A program made the position numbers and the translations under genes. A DNA stretch of 64,000 nucleotides from Paraphaeosphaeria minitans (lineage: Eukaryota > Ascomycota > Dothideomycetes > Pleosporales > Didymosphaeriaceae), in assembly GCA_015832175.1 (NCBI GenBank), contig WJXW01000010.1, forward strand, positions 310,001 through 374,000, read 5' to 3'. The notes under the pieces were generated by a model. The model did not search any database. It saw nothing but the letters and a program-made list of their open reading frames with translations, and was not told where the DNA came from. Positions 9,915-22,300 of this stretch are shown piece after piece (the first letter of the stretch is position 1; every line of letters begins with the position of its first letter).

Positions 9915-11955
9915 GGTGGCCTGTGGCCCCGGGAGATTGAAAGAAAGTGGGACAGGGAAGACAATGGACGAAAAGCTGGAAAAGATAACAGTGGCCGTGT
10001 GCCGGATTGGGAAGAGCACGATGGGCCAGAGTTAGCCCCCAGAATGGAGGGTAAGCCGCAGGTCGTAGCGAAATGATGTCCTCACTAGACCAGATCTGTG
10101 CGCCATGGTGAGCATGTTTTTCGAATGCTGATAACCTGTCAGGGTGTATCGCGAGTGCAGTTTTTCTGGGTCCGCTGCTGCATGAGTGGCGCTCTGTGGG
10201 CGTAGCCGCGTTAACATACGTCAGTCACAAACCAACGCTCTCGTACTCACAACAAGTGGGCTTTAAGGGCTTGTTCAGTTCTCTGTGCCCGTAATTTAAC
10301 AGATTAGGTATAGCTTGCCAGTGGAGACTGCGGGAGCGCCGAACAGAAGCTTTCAACGAGTTAAATAGGTCCTACAATGAAGTGAGCACTCACAGGGCTT
10401 TTCTCTACTAAGAACTGCTACTACGACTAGACCTTCGTTCGTATAATTGTATGAGGCATGCCTTTGATGAAGGTTTAGAGAAAACATTACTAATTATGCA
10501 CGAACTAAACAAGCCCTACGAGGGACCCCTAGTCAGCATTCAGACCCTGCGACAGGGTTCCGCTTTGGTGGCCATCAGGGTCTAATTTCCACCCTCAAAA
10601 GCAGGAACAGAGGTCGTTGCTGGCCATGATAACTTCATCATCCACCCTTTTGGCCAAGCGATGCCCAGTTCCATAGATAAGCTCCTGATCTCTTGCTCTT
10701 GCTCTTGCACGGAGAACCCATTCGCTCGTCATTACATCACTCCGGCTCCATGGCAGGTGCCTTCTGCTCTGGTTAAATCACGTCATCTTCAGTAAAATGG
10801 TGGCTTCCACCACGGGTATTCGCGTGTGCGAATCAAGCCTTTTTGCGAAGGGCGGAGATTGAAGATCTGGGTGGGGTGCAAACGGCTGGATTGGGCAGTT
10901 GGCTAACGCTGTTCGAGGTTGGTATCTTGATCCTCCAGCATCGTATCGCACCCACGTTCTCTTTGTCCTAGACTCGACCTTGGACGCACAAGCGCCAGTC
11001 TGACCATGTAGTCAAAGGTAAAAGTAGGCGCGAGATGTGGAGGTAGAGGTGGTGTGTGAAGGTGAGGAAATCAAGGTAATTCCGTCAAGTGCGATGCTGT
11101 TGCCATCCCACGCGATCGTCCAAATATAGATAAGCCAAAAAGTGGCCAATCAGCTGCCACGCATTTTGTCCGGGAATAATGTCCATGGAAGCCGCCACGT
11201 GCATGGCCTAAAAAGATTGGACAAAAAAGATTTGAGACGGCGTGTTGCTACAGCCCTAAGACAGGACGAACGACATCCCACTCCTACATCACTCTCGTCC
11301 GCAACCATGTCGTCGATTTCCTAGGCAACAGTCTGCTTTCCGCAAAGTCTTGTTGCCACTGCGCTCCTTCACCGCGTCTCGATCCGCAACCTAACGCTCC
11401 GTGAGACATGGGACCAGATATGCACGATTGGTAGCTGAACGCGTGCAAACAGGCAACGCTTGAAGATGAGTACAATTGCTTTGACTTGGAGATCAAACGA
11501 AGAACGGTGCATGACATAGGTGGAACAACGTCTTCTTGACCTACTTTTGCACCTTGCCGGTAGCTGTGCCCCTTTCACGAGTTGCGCTCTAAGAAGGGCT
11601 TGGTCGAAACGTTACCTTGTCATTCCGTCCGTTGTCCCCGTCACAGGTTCGTACGAGTACTGAACGTCTCCGTATCGCATTCACGATGGCCAAGTCGCGT
11701 TCTTGTCCTTCGTCTTTGCACGGATGGTTTCGATCGCGGAGACTTTCTCGCTGGGAAGCGTGTAAGCGAAACGAAGTCTCGTATAAAGGCAGTCGAGATG
11801 TACGAAGTGGATGATGAAAAAAAAGAGTACATTTCTTAGAGTCGGTGGAGTTCATCCATCGCCTTTGTAATGACATGATATGTATCCAAAAGGGGTATTC
11901 CCTGACCGAAAGGTCAATATCCTAAACGCCGGCGCTATGCTTTACGAGAAACCTG
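9915..11955. other. Two-kilobase intergenic region
   Basis: No coding frame with family resemblance or consistent splice structure, and no tRNA-like pairing found. It spans the promoter of the glycosyltransferase and the 3' flank of RPC34. The frames near 11580-11880 overlap on both strands and look like chance. Confidence 0.4.
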
Positions 11956-13118
11956 CTAGGGCTCCTCGGATGTCGTCTCTAACCACTCAGCAAAGTATGC
12001 GCAGGTCCTTGCCGTAATGGGTCCCTCGTCGCTGCATAGATCAAAGACCGGGCAGTTTCCGCAGGGCGCATCGACGAAGCCGTTGAACTTCTGGTTGATT
12101 GGAGGAATGACGGTTCGGAAGGTGGAAGCCGAAACATTCTCTAGTGTGCCTTCCAGCACGAGCATCTCCAACAGCTGCTCCATGTCGGACTCGCGCACTG
12201 TCTTCCCTCTCAAAAGACCCGTCTCGTTGAGGTACTTGGCAAGGGTTATTGTGGTGGGATAGCCAGGGTTGCTCCTGTGCACGAGCCGAGAAGCGCCAGA
12301 ATCGGTGGGAGGGTGGTAAGGTTGGACTGGCAAGGCATCTTCGATGTCCGGCATGCTCTTGGTTTGGGCTTTCTTGTGCGCAATGACGGCCTGGCGATCG
12401 CTAGACGTATAGTTATTCCAGCCCGCGGACACCCTGATGCAGGTGTCGTGCTCAACTTTATTCGCGACGACCTTTGCAGCGACTTCGATTAGGGCACTGT
12501 CGAAGTCTCCCTCGTTCTGCCACGGGCCACCTGCGACATCTTCGGAGGGCTTGAGGTGCTTAAGCAGATACATTTTACGATTTGGCGTCTTGACGCTCAT
12601 GACGGCCTGGATGAGATCCTTGGACTCGAGGCTTTTGAGGTACTTCGTCACGGTGGGCTGCGCAAGGTTCGTCTTGGCCCGCAACGCCTTGGACCAGACG
12701 CCTTCGGTGTGCGCATTGTCGATGTGCTGGTAGAGCAACCGCTCGTCGGGAACCAGGCGTCGCAGTCTGCACGTATTATGTTAGTACTGAGCGCGCCTGC
12801 TGCAGAGAAAGGGAGGCTGTACTTGTCGGCAATGTCCTTGGGTCGCAGCTTCCAGCACGGCTCGCCCTCGAATTGCAGCGGCTTCAGCAGGTGCCTGTTG
12901 GACAGGTCGCCCACCAAATTGAGCAGCTCGTTCAGATCACGGGCGATCTGCATGCCCGTCAGGTCCCGCTGGAAGAAGGTAGTCCCCTCCGGCCGCTTCG
13001 CGCATTCTTCGTAGAGCATGTCGGCGCGACTGCCCATGTCTTCGGCTGCGGGCGCAACGGCAGCGCCCTCTTCTGCTTTGGACGCCAGCTCGGGCGGTGC
13101 TGTTGACGCCGAGGCCAT
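11956..13118 (-). CDS. RPC34: DNA-directed RNA polymerase III subunit RPC6/RPC34
   Basis: 368-aa subunit of RNA polymerase III, ortholog of yeast Rpc34 and human POLR3F. It belongs to the Rpc82/34/31 subcomplex that contacts TFIIIB and helps open promoters of tRNA, 5S and U6 genes. Exons are 13118-12823 and 12766-11956; the 56-nt intron has a GTACAG donor, TACTAAC branch and GCAG acceptor, and joins DIADK to LRRLVPDERLLY. Tandem winged-helix folds occupy roughly residues 30-170 (for example SKALRAKTNLAQPTVTKYLK). The C-terminal cysteines C334, C337, C343 and C354 (CGNC, DLC, RTC) match the iron-sulfur cluster module of the family. The N-terminal 30 residues are Ala/Glu-rich and variable. A nuclear housekeeping gene. 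Confidence 0.96.
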
Positions 13119-14671
13119 GGTGACTGGAGGTGGTATCTCGCGATTGCCGACGTGTTGCGAATTGAAGCCGACTAATGTTTCGCAAAAGTTTCGCGGTGGG
13201 GTACCACGTCCGTGTCCGTGCGCAACGCCAGATCACGTGCTCGTTTTTGCTTCTCTCACAGATAAGTGGAGCCTCTCGCTTCCCGTGGTCCACCAAAGTC
13301 TACTCACCCAACGTGCTAAGGCTAGAGCCTTAGGCCGCCATCTCCGCGATCTCCGCCATCACAACCTCCATCACAACCTCGATGTACTCCTCCACAGTAG
13401 TACTTGATTTCCATTGCTCTGTAAACTTCCATCAGCGCGAGCACGATCCATAATACCGATTGCCTAATCCTATTGAAACAGCCCCACGCTTCTGTCGAGG
13501 GCAAATGGACCACCGATCGAGTACCCAGGTAAGACTTTCGCATTAACCAAATTACAGGACCGTGACAGCAGCATGGCCTCCAGCCACACTCCCACACGTC
13601 TTCGCACTGCCATGTCGGAACGGCGTTTTCGTTGCGATTTCCAAAGAGTGGTTGCACCTCCGAGGAGGGAATGCTGCGTCTTGTTTGTGGGTATATCTTT
13701 CTTGTGGGGTTCACGGGTATGTATCCAGGAGATGGTTGGCCTGGTCACAGGAGTATACTTTGAATGATGTGACGTGCTGGAGTTACCTTGCTGGAACGTC
13801 TTCGTAGGGACATAGTCGGCAAAGGGGATTGGTTTCAAAGTTGTGCTGATCGCGCAGATTGTGGTGCGAAGGGGTTGGCGAGACGGGTTGCGGGGCTGCG
13901 GGCTCACTGCAGGACGGGGATAGATGTGTCTTGTAAGGTGTTGGTTGAGGGCGGGATGTTGTTCTTGGTGCTGACGAGGAAGACGACGGTACTGCCGAAG
14001 AAGAAGGACAAGGAGAAGGAGAAGGAGAAGGAAAGCCGTTGACGCGCAAGCGGAAACGATGCGTCGGGCCCCTGCATCGCAGGGATCAGATCCGGGCGTA
14101 TGACATCCAAGTCCCCGCTGGTGGTATGTACGTCTTCGCATAACCTCAGTCCTAAGCAGCTCATCCTTTTCCCCCAGCACTACCGTGTCTCGGAACACGG
14201 TCTTGTCATGATGCCAGGGTACATTTTCCATGCTACGGCGGAGGACAAGTCGGCGGATAACCAGGTGTATCAAGCTGCCCTTTGCGGCTGCATAACCGGA
14301 GCAATTGCGGGTGGCGGCGAGGCCCTTTGTGGAGGATGTCAAACATCTTTTGGCGAGGTCAGCAGTAGATCCTGCCGTCTGTTGCGGAGCACAAGACGCC
14401 GGTTGGTGTGAATGGGGATGTGGGTGTGCAAGGAGAAGATGTCGATTTAGTCAGCTTGCACCTTCACCAAGCGCACTAGGTAGTCGGTCCAGTAACCAAA
14501 TAGATATCGACAGACTAGGTAGGTAATCGCTCTCAACGCTAACCACATGCATCAAACACCCCCTTCAATCCCTCTCCCTCCCGCTCACACGACCCCGGCC
14601 GCCCTCCACACCCCACGCGTATAACACGGCACCAGCGGCCTGACGTGCCCAAGACTCGTCTGGATCAGCAT
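13119..14671. other. Unresolved region with low-complexity open frames
   Basis: No gene model could be supported. A plus-strand frame at 13949-14145 reads as an acidic stretch, a Glu/Gly repeat, then basic sequence (PLTRKRKRCVGPLHRRDQIR) before a possible GTATGT donor at about 14126, but I could not find credible flanking exons. A GGAGAA-type hexamer repeat lies at about 14005-14035. Confidence 0.3.
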
Positions 14672-15165
14672 TCACGCCTTGGCCAACTCAATTAATCTCG
14701 TGTGCTGCTCGGGATGCGTCTTCTCCACGTTCCCCTTTGCCATCTTCTTCATCATGAAGTTGCCCTCGATCTCGACCTCCTCGACGAGCTGGGTCCCTGC
14801 GACGCGCCACTTCGCCGCGATGGTCAGCGCGCCGACTGGCGGCTTCGCGTTGACGAGGGAGTCGATGCCGTCGGGGACGTTGGTGAGGGTGAGTTTGTAG
14901 GTGGTCTGTTTGGGAGTGTTAGGAATGATGGTAGAGGGTGAGGAAGTGGTGGTGCGGGAGGGGAGGGGAAAGGGCATACCTGGCCGATGGGCTTCTTGTC
15001 TGTGATGGAATATGTGGCTTCGGTGGTTTTGTCGCCAGAGATGAATTCGTAAGAAACCAGGCCTGGACAGAGGGCTGCGATCATGATTTCGTGGTTGTGG
15101 AGGGTGGCGATGAGGGTTGAGGCGTCAATGGTGGAGGGGATGGCTGTGGTGATGGTTGAGGACAT
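14672..15165 (-). CDS. DUF7053 family protein
   Basis: 139-aa protein, exons 15165-14980 and 14905-14672, with a 74-nt phase-0 intron (GTATGC donor, CTAAC branch, ACAG acceptor). Splicing joins ITDKKPIGQ to TTYKLTLTNVPDGIDSLVNA, giving the compact alpha+beta pattern I recognise from small fungal proteins carrying DUF7053: LHNHEIMIAALCPGLVSYEF near the N-terminus, PVGALTIAAKWRV in the middle and GNFMMKKMAKGNVEKTHPEQ at the end. It is probably cytosolic, since there is no signal peptide or membrane span. The frame begins 21 codons earlier, but this ATG matches the usual family start. Function is unknown; a START/SRPBCC-like lipid-binding fold has been suspected for such proteins, and I cannot test that here. 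Confidence 0.8.
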
Positions 15166-16636
15166 GGTTGCGGTTGGTAGATGATGGGGAGATTTGGGTG
15201 TAAAGCGTTGATTGGGAGTGGAGGGCACTGAAATGTTGGAGGGGTGTGTGGATGGGATGATGGACGGACAGCGAGAGCTTTATAGCGCACCGATGAGATA
15301 GATCATGGATATCTCTTGCTCTGTGCTGACTCGTAACATCGCTTTTTCGTGCATACAAAGTGTAGCACTCACCTCAAAATAGAGATGCCGAAACCTTCAC
15401 GCATTCCGCGAGTCGATCTCGAACATGACACCATTGGTAACGTACGCCGCGTCGCAGTACTCCAGGTAAGTTAGGGCATGTCGAAGACTGTTCCACGGCC
15501 CCAGTTTCGCTCTCTCGTGTACTATTGTTTCTGTCGCAGACCCTCTTACAGTTCTCTTAGACACTATTGTTCCCAGGGGTTGCCAATAATAGCCCGAAGG
15601 GTCTAAGGATAGGTTTAGTGCTCGGCCCAACACGCATATTTGTGGACTAGATACTGGATACCAACGTTTCGCGCGGGGGTTTCGGTTCAAGGTTCGGGTT
15701 GTTTGCATCATGGGTAGCGTGACTCGTGTGGTAAGAGTGGGTCTCGACATCGGCTCCCCGCTGCACCACAAAGGGAGCATTGACTCTGCCTCTTGGTGGC
15801 ATTGTCCGCCTGTAGCTACCATAGTATTGGCAATGCGGGTGATTTCACGTAACGGCATGCCTCGGTCTCAAATTCTGAGCATCTGCTGTGTCTGCACTTC
15901 GTCGGCGATACTTTTGCGGTGCCGAACGTCTTTCGAGAACTGTCGATGGAAGCTTTTGTGAAGTTTTGCTTCCACAACCCCTGCAACGCTTCAGATATAT
16001 CGCCATGATCTTCCCAAAAATCAGTCGACTCCAACCGCACTGGCACGCTCTCCTCATTTGACGGACGCGATGAACCTCGAACTGACAAAGTCGCACCTCA
16101 CACTGTGCGACTGAACTTTGAAGCCAGTACGCACACATTTCCCATTGCGAAGATTGAAGGACCAAGTGAAGAGGGAAAGGAAAAATAGAGGAGATGGATC
16201 CTGAGGTCGCATTCAGGCTGCTGAGCTGGTACACATGGTACGCATGGTGCGCGTTCAGAGGGCCACGCGGCCGGAAGTCTGGCTGGGAAAATGCTCATGA
16301 GGGTCTTTCCTCAGACATGGCCCTCGTGCCTGCTTCCGATGACAACAAGGACGAACTTCAGCATTAGTTGCTCGCGCTGGAAACTTCCTGACTGCCAGCT
16401 CATCCAACTCGTCTCTTTGGATTCCAGCCTTCGGTTCGCAGAACAGCTACTGTACGCCACACCGTTTCAGCCCCACCGAGGCCGCAGGCGCAAGACGACG
16501 TCATATCAGAACATGAATCATCGCTTTCGACCCGCACATTTCGTAAAGTGGGTTTCTTCCAAGCAGGTATCACGGAACAGTGTCCGAAGGTCACTCTCAC
16601 GGCACCGCGCGGAAGGTCCGGCAACGCCCAGCGATC
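15166..16636. other. Intergenic region without a supported gene
   Basis: About 1.5 kb. Several overlapping short frames exist on the minus strand (15397-16298) and the plus strand (16291-16725). None shows family similarity, and no convincing exon chain could be built. Confidence 0.35.
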
Positions 16637-17960
16637 ATGGCAGACGACTATGGGGAGATTGTCGTAAGCAGCCTTATCCATTGCCAACTACACAAAGCCT
16701 TTCACTGTACTCACCACTTTGGTAGGAACTCGGCTTTGAGGGTGTCGATAGATTCGCGACTCATCTTCATGATCCTGTAGTGGATACGCTGAGCAACTAT
16801 ACGCCCCTCTCGCGCTCCAAGACCAAGCGCGACAGTGGACCGCGGGGTGGCCAACAGCGACAGGCAAGGCAAAGAGAGCTCCCCGAAAAAGAGAAATTCT
16901 CCCCGCGTCGAGACTCACCTCAGAGACGAGAGTCTTCTTCGGAGCAAGATCTGCCACCGCATCCGCAGTTGCAAGTTCCCCCTCCCCCTCCGGGAGCGCC
17001 GCCCGCAGGACTACCTTACCAAACTTATCGACCTTACCCAAGAGGGCCACCGTACCCAACTCATCGACCGTACCCAGGAGGACCACCGTACCCAGCTCCT
17101 CGACCTTGCCCAGGAGGACCACGGTCTGCGATACCTGCGGTCCCTACCATACCTTACCCAGAAGTGCAATTCGCGGGACAACCGCCGCGGAGACAACTGC
17201 CACGACAGCGGTCCTATTCAGAACCACGAGGCGAGCGGTACGACAACAGATCAGTGGCAGATAACATAGGCGAGCTTGACTCGGACTCGGACGTTGAGCG
17301 AGGACCAAGAAGTATGTACTCATCGTATGCACCCGACCGTAGAAGAGACGACAGCTGGAGAGATGATGATCGATATGAGAGAGTTGTCGAAGAAGGCGAG
17401 TATTACGGACCGAGAGGAACAGTGCAGCAGGTGGCAGTACGCACGAGAGATGCGAATCGCTACCCAGGAGCCGTCACGGTGAGCACTTGCCGCGTATCAC
17501 TTTTGTTTTTCTTCATGGTGTTTTGCTAACCTTGTAGCCTCGAGCGCCGTCCCCACCAGACTACGGTTACGCGCAGCGGGGTTACGCGGACGGAATGGTG
17601 GCACGAGGACGGCCAGCGCCACGGCGACAACGTTCTTCGTCCTGGTCTCCGCCGCGCAGAGGTGAGCGGCGTCACGAATCCCCTTGTCGGCGTAAGCGAT
17701 CCAAGTCTCCAAACCACCACCGTGCGTTGGCCATGGTGGTGGGTGCTTTGGTAGGAGGCGTGGCTGGCAGCAGAGTCAAGAAGGACGACCCAATGCCCAA
17801 CACGATGGCTACGGTTGGCGGAGCGATCCTTGGCGGGATCGCGGGTAGAGAAGTTGAGCAGGGCTTCGACGGGCACAAGGAGCGACGTACACACCAGGCG
17901 TACGAGCGCGGTGAAGCAAGGGAGAAGAAAAGATTGTCGCGAGACTACAACTACGACTAG
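16637..17960 (+). CDS. Proline-rich protein with C-terminal glycine zipper
   Basis: Predicted 400-aa protein, exons 16637-16663, 16726-17478 and 17538-17960, both introns phase 0 (62 and 59 nt; GTAAGC and GTGAGC donors). Exon 1 encodes only MADDYGEIV. The middle holds about three copies of a 12-residue proline/tyrosine repeat (YRPYPRGPPYPTH type, near residues 90-130), written in DNA as an obvious 36-nt repeat at about 17030-17130. A long Arg/Ser/Asp-rich disordered segment follows. Near residues 315-370 two Gly-rich hydrophobic helices (MVVGALVGGVAGSRV and VGGAILGGIAGREVE) form the glycine-zipper 2TM-like motif found in small membrane-associating proteins. The tail is charged. Function is unknown; peripheral membrane assembly is an inference from the zipper. 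Confidence 0.72.
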
Positions 17961-18572
17961 GACTAGGACTAGCGGCAGCACGCGTATGGGCTCGAGTCCA
18001 ATTGAGGAGTGCAGGACGGGTCATGAGGTGGGTCGAATTCTGGCGGTCGGGTGTTGGGAGGGGTCATTGTTTGCTCGACAGCCTGGGTGACGGCAGCGTG
18101 TGGCATCTGCACGGGTGGTGGCAGGCTGGTGGCACCCGTTGACGACTGTGTACGGGTCAGGGACGTTGTGACGATTTGTTTTGGTTTCTTTTTTGGTCTT
18201 GAGGGAGGACTGGTACGGATCAAGGTGAGGCGGCTGCGGCGTGGGTGAGGCAAATTCTCGGTGCGGGACAGGCACCGGACAGGCGCTGGACAGGCACTGG
18301 GCAGAAGCGAGGCAGGCGGGCACGCGGAGAGGATGCGGAGGCAGGGGTCTGGCTATGTGTGTTTGACACGACTCTGTTGTACGGTAGTGGTGGGTGGCGG
18401 CACCAAGGCGAGCAGACAGAGATGTCGGTACTAAACAAGCCATGACAACAACGACATGTAGCTGGAGAGAGCATGGGAGCGACGTTGCGAAAAGCATTCG
18501 TCTGCGGGAGCAGCACAGACAGGGCACGTTCAGTTGCGGCGCGGTGAGCGTGGACAGGCACGAGCAGAGTGG

Positions 18573-18712
18573 GCGGGCGGCGGGCGGCGGGCGGCGGGCG
18601 GCGGGCAGTGGGCAGTGGGCGGTGGGCGGTGGGCGGTGGGCAGTGGGCGGTGGGCAGTGGGCGGTGGGCGGTGGGCAGTGGGCGGTGGGCAGTGGGCGGT
18701 GGGCGGTTTCAG
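18573..18712. repeat. Heptamer minisatellite GGGCGGT/GGGCAGT (with GGCGGGC variant block)
   Basis: About 20 tandem 7-bp units in which the fifth base alternates between G and A, preceded by a short block of GGCGGGC-like units. All of it is G-rich on the plus strand, so it could form G-quadruplex or slipped structures upstream of the F-box gene. Confidence 0.9.
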
Positions 18713-18854
18713 CAGGGCGCTTTCCTTCTCGAAGCTTGGTGGAAGCAGCCGGGGGGGGGGGCCACCTTTCTTTGGCACCGCTGGCGACCCAAAGCTGCCC
18801 GCACGGCGCACCCACTGGAGTGCCGCCAGCCAGCTCAAGCTCCACTACAGAGCA

Positions 18855-18895
18855 TCAGCACCCAGCACCCAGCACCCAGCACCCAGCACCCAGCA
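18855..18895. repeat. CCAGCAC heptamer repeat
   Basis: Five near-perfect copies of a CAGCACC/CCAGCAC heptamer in the 5' flank of the F-box gene; C-rich on the plus strand, opposite in skew to the minisatellite 140 bp upstream. Confidence 0.85.
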
Positions 18896-19341
18896 GCCAA
18901 CACACCGCACTTGTACCGCAAAGCAACCCGCGTCCGCCTGTCCGCCCATCGAGTGCTTGCCGGCGTTTGCTTGCAAGACACACGGGAGCGCGAGGCCTGC
19001 CCGCAGCCACCCTCATCCACGTCCGAGAGCTTCGCGCATGCCAATGGTCGCTGACGATTGCCCTCGCTCCTACCACCCACAGCACAGCACAGCACAGCAG
19101 AGCGCAGCACAACACAACACAACACGGCACCCGCATGCCCTCGCCCCGGCCCGCCAGCCCGCCAGCCCGCCACTTCGCACACATCGCTATGAGTCGTCGC
19201 TGAAGCACGCCAGACACCCCGCATCACCTCGTTCCTTCCGTCTCGTCTACCGCGGGCAGGAGCCTCGTCCGTCGTCGCTGCCCCTCTGGTCGTCCCCCAC
19301 CAGATCCCAGCCCACTCCACGCGCCGCTGCTTGACTCAAAC

Positions 19342-22300
19342 ATGCGCAGATACAGGACTGCCGCCTCTGCGGCCGGCAGGTCCAATGGCGGCGTCATGGT
19401 CCCCGATCCCTTCGCCATGGTGCGCGCCTACGAGTCCGACACAAACCCCACCAGACCCATCCGTCCCTCGCCCCTCACCGCGTCCACCATCCAGGGCCTG
19501 CCGCTGGATCTGCTCGACCGGCTGCGCTCCTTCCCGCTGTTCCTCTCCGCCCCCGACACCTTCCTCGCCGCCGTGGGCATGCACCTCAAGCCGCAGCTCT
19601 ACCAGGCACACGATACCATCCTCACCGAGGGCGAGCAGGGCAAGGCCATGTACTGGCTGGTGCGCGGCTCCGTACGCGTCACTTCGCGCGACGGAGAGAG
19701 CACCTATGCCGAGTTGAAGCCGGGCGCCTTCTTTGGCGAGATTGGCATCCTGATGAACATCCCGCGCACCGCCACCATCATCGCCAGCACGCGCTCGCTC
19801 GTCGTGCGCCTGAACAAGGAAGCGCTGGAGAAGGAGCTGCCCAAGTTCCCCGAAGTAGAACATGCCATCATGGACGAGGCGAAAGAACGCCTGGCCATCC
19901 TGGAGCGTAAGAAGAAGGAAGTCGGCAGGAAGCCCGCCATGGGCCTCGTGTCGCGGCCCATCAAGCGCACCATAGACCGTGTCGACGGCCATGTAGTCAT
20001 GACCGAGCGGGGCTCCATGCAGGACGGGGAAGTCATAAGCCAATACAAGAAGCGGAAATCTCCGAGCCCAGGTCTCGCAGATGTCGCAGCCATGAGCGTT
20101 TTCGGCAACGGGAGTCTGCCCGTGAGACTTCTGCTCAAAGAACTGCCCCTGTTCTCCAGCCTGCCCTCCGAAATCTTGCACTTCATTGGCCTCAATGCAC
20201 AGCCCTGCCATTTCCCTCCCTTCACCGACATAATCAAGCAGGGCACACAAGGACGCGATGTCTTCTTCATCGTCAGAGGCGAGGTCGAAGTAGTCAACGC
20301 CCAACCACCCCTAGAAAATGGACATGCCATCATGCCTAACCGAAGAAACTCCGTTGCTGCAGCCGAGCACAGCCTCCAGTCTGTCAAAGCCCGCCTCAAG
20401 CCTGGCCAATATTTTGGCGAGGTCACCAGTTTATCGCTTGCACCTCTTCGCACTGCAACTGTTCGCTCTGTTTCGTCTGTTGAGTGTCTGATGATTAGCG
20501 GCGACATTCTCAACCAGCTGTGGCAAATGTGCGGCGTCAACTTGCGTCGCCAGGTAGAGCAGGTCGCAAATGAACGACTCAAAGCCGCCAAGGACACTGA
20601 CACGCCCATGTCCGACTCTACAGCGGCCCCAGAAATCGATTCCTTGATCATTGCTGACTTCAAAGCACCACGGACACCACGCAAAGGAAGTGTTCCGACC
20701 GTCACTTTCGAAGATATGCCGACCACATTCGACAGTCCATTGACGCCCTCAAGGAGAGAGGAGAAGACGATGGAGCCATTTGATCCGGATCCTTTCCTTA
20801 ACGTCGATCTCGACAACGTTCGCTCTCGATCCCGACGAGGTTCTCTCGCCCCGCCACCACCGGACTCTCCTACTGGCTCATCCGTCATCGTCTCTAAATC
20901 ACCCTCTCCAAGTTCAACTCCGCTTTCACCTTCCCCTCTGTTCAAGCATACGACGACACCACCAGAAACGACGTTTGAGATCAAGAGACCAAGAGTGATG
21001 ACACGGAGGCCAAGTAGATTCAACAAGGGGCTCTTGCCTGATTCCATTGTCATTGGAGTCTTCAAACATCTGGACCTCTGCGAGTTGATGCGCTTACGGC
21101 TCGTGACGACGCACTGGAAACAGCTCATACATACCTCTCCGGATATCCTTCACACGCTAGACCTCAAGAAACACAATCGCCGCGTAACAGATCGTACATT
21201 ACAGGATATCATCTGCCCATTTGTGGGCAACCGCCCCACCTTTGTCGATATAAGCAACTGCTTCCACGTGACAGACGAAGGTTTCGCTGCGCTGGGAGCC
21301 ACTTGTGCACCCAACGTCAAAATATGGCGCATGAAGAGCGTGTGGGACATAACAGGCCCTGCCGTGCTCGAAATGGTACAAAAAGCAAAGGGGCTTGAAG
21401 AAGTAGATTTGAGCAATTGCCGAAAAGTGGGTGACAATCTTTTGGCTCGCGTGATCGGATGGGTCGTCCCTGAACTACCACCTTCGGTGGCGATGGCACA
21501 GGTGCAGCAAGCGCAGATGAACCACCGGCGCTCCTTTGGCCAAAAAGGCGCCCATGGGCAGCAAATGCCGCAACCGCTGCCTCCAGGCACAGTCGTAGGA
21601 TGCCCGAAACTGCGACGGCTTACACTGAGCTACTGCAAGCACATCACAGATCGCTCAATGGCACACATTGCAGTGCACGCAAGCCCCCGAATCGAGCAGA
21701 TTGACCTAACAAGATGCACGACCATCACCGACATTGGCTTTCAGCACTGGAGCGTGTACTCTTTCCCGCGGTTGACGAAGCTCTGTCTGGCGGATTGTAC
21801 ATACCTGACCGACAACGCCATTGTATACCTGACCAATGCGGCCAAAGGGCTGAGGGAGCTAGATCTGGTGAGTGCAACCTTTCATTGTGGAGCGCAAGCA
21901 TGGAAACTGTATCATGTGTCAACTCAGAGGGTCTTACATGCACATGTCCATATGTACAACATGGATTCTGAGTTGACTCGATGCACAATCCACACATGCC
22001 TCTGGTCACTCACAATTATTCCTAACCGCGCCCGCTCACGTTTCATAGTCGTTCTGCTGCGCGCTCTCCGACACCGCCACCGAAGTCCTCGCCCTCGGCC
22101 TCCCCATGCTCACCCACCTCAACCTCGCCTTCTGCGGCTCCGCCGTCTCCGACACATCTCTCCGCTGCATCTCCCTGCACCTCCTCGAGCTGCGCCACCT
22201 CTCCGTCCGCGGCTGCGTCCGCGTCACCGGCACCGGTGTCGAAGCCGTGGTGGAAGGCTGCAGGGACTTGGAGCTCTTCGACGTCAGCCAGTGCAAGAAT

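Larger units (their letters stand above)
17961..19341. other. GC-rich upstream region with several simple repeats
   Basis: 1.4 kb ahead of the F-box gene. It contains the heptamer minisatellite at 18573-18712, a G9 run near 18751, CCAGCAC repeats at 18855-18895, ACAGC/ACAAC pentamers at 19080-19126 and a CCAGCCCG repeat near 19155. The long overlapping frames reported by any ORF finder here are repeat artefacts. Confidence 0.6.

Noticed and set aside
11582..11876. Overlapping plus and minus frames near the RPC34 3' end
   Set aside because: Short, mutually antisense and without motifs; treated as chance.
15397..16298. Minus-strand frames as a possible multi-exon gene
   Set aside because: I tried joining them through GT-AG sites but found no combination with protein-family character; left as intergenic.
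17969..19334. Several long overlapping frames upstream of the F-box gene
   Set aside because: They translate simple repeats (WAVGGG, PPTAHC, QHPAPSTQ types) on both strands and have no consistent exon structure.
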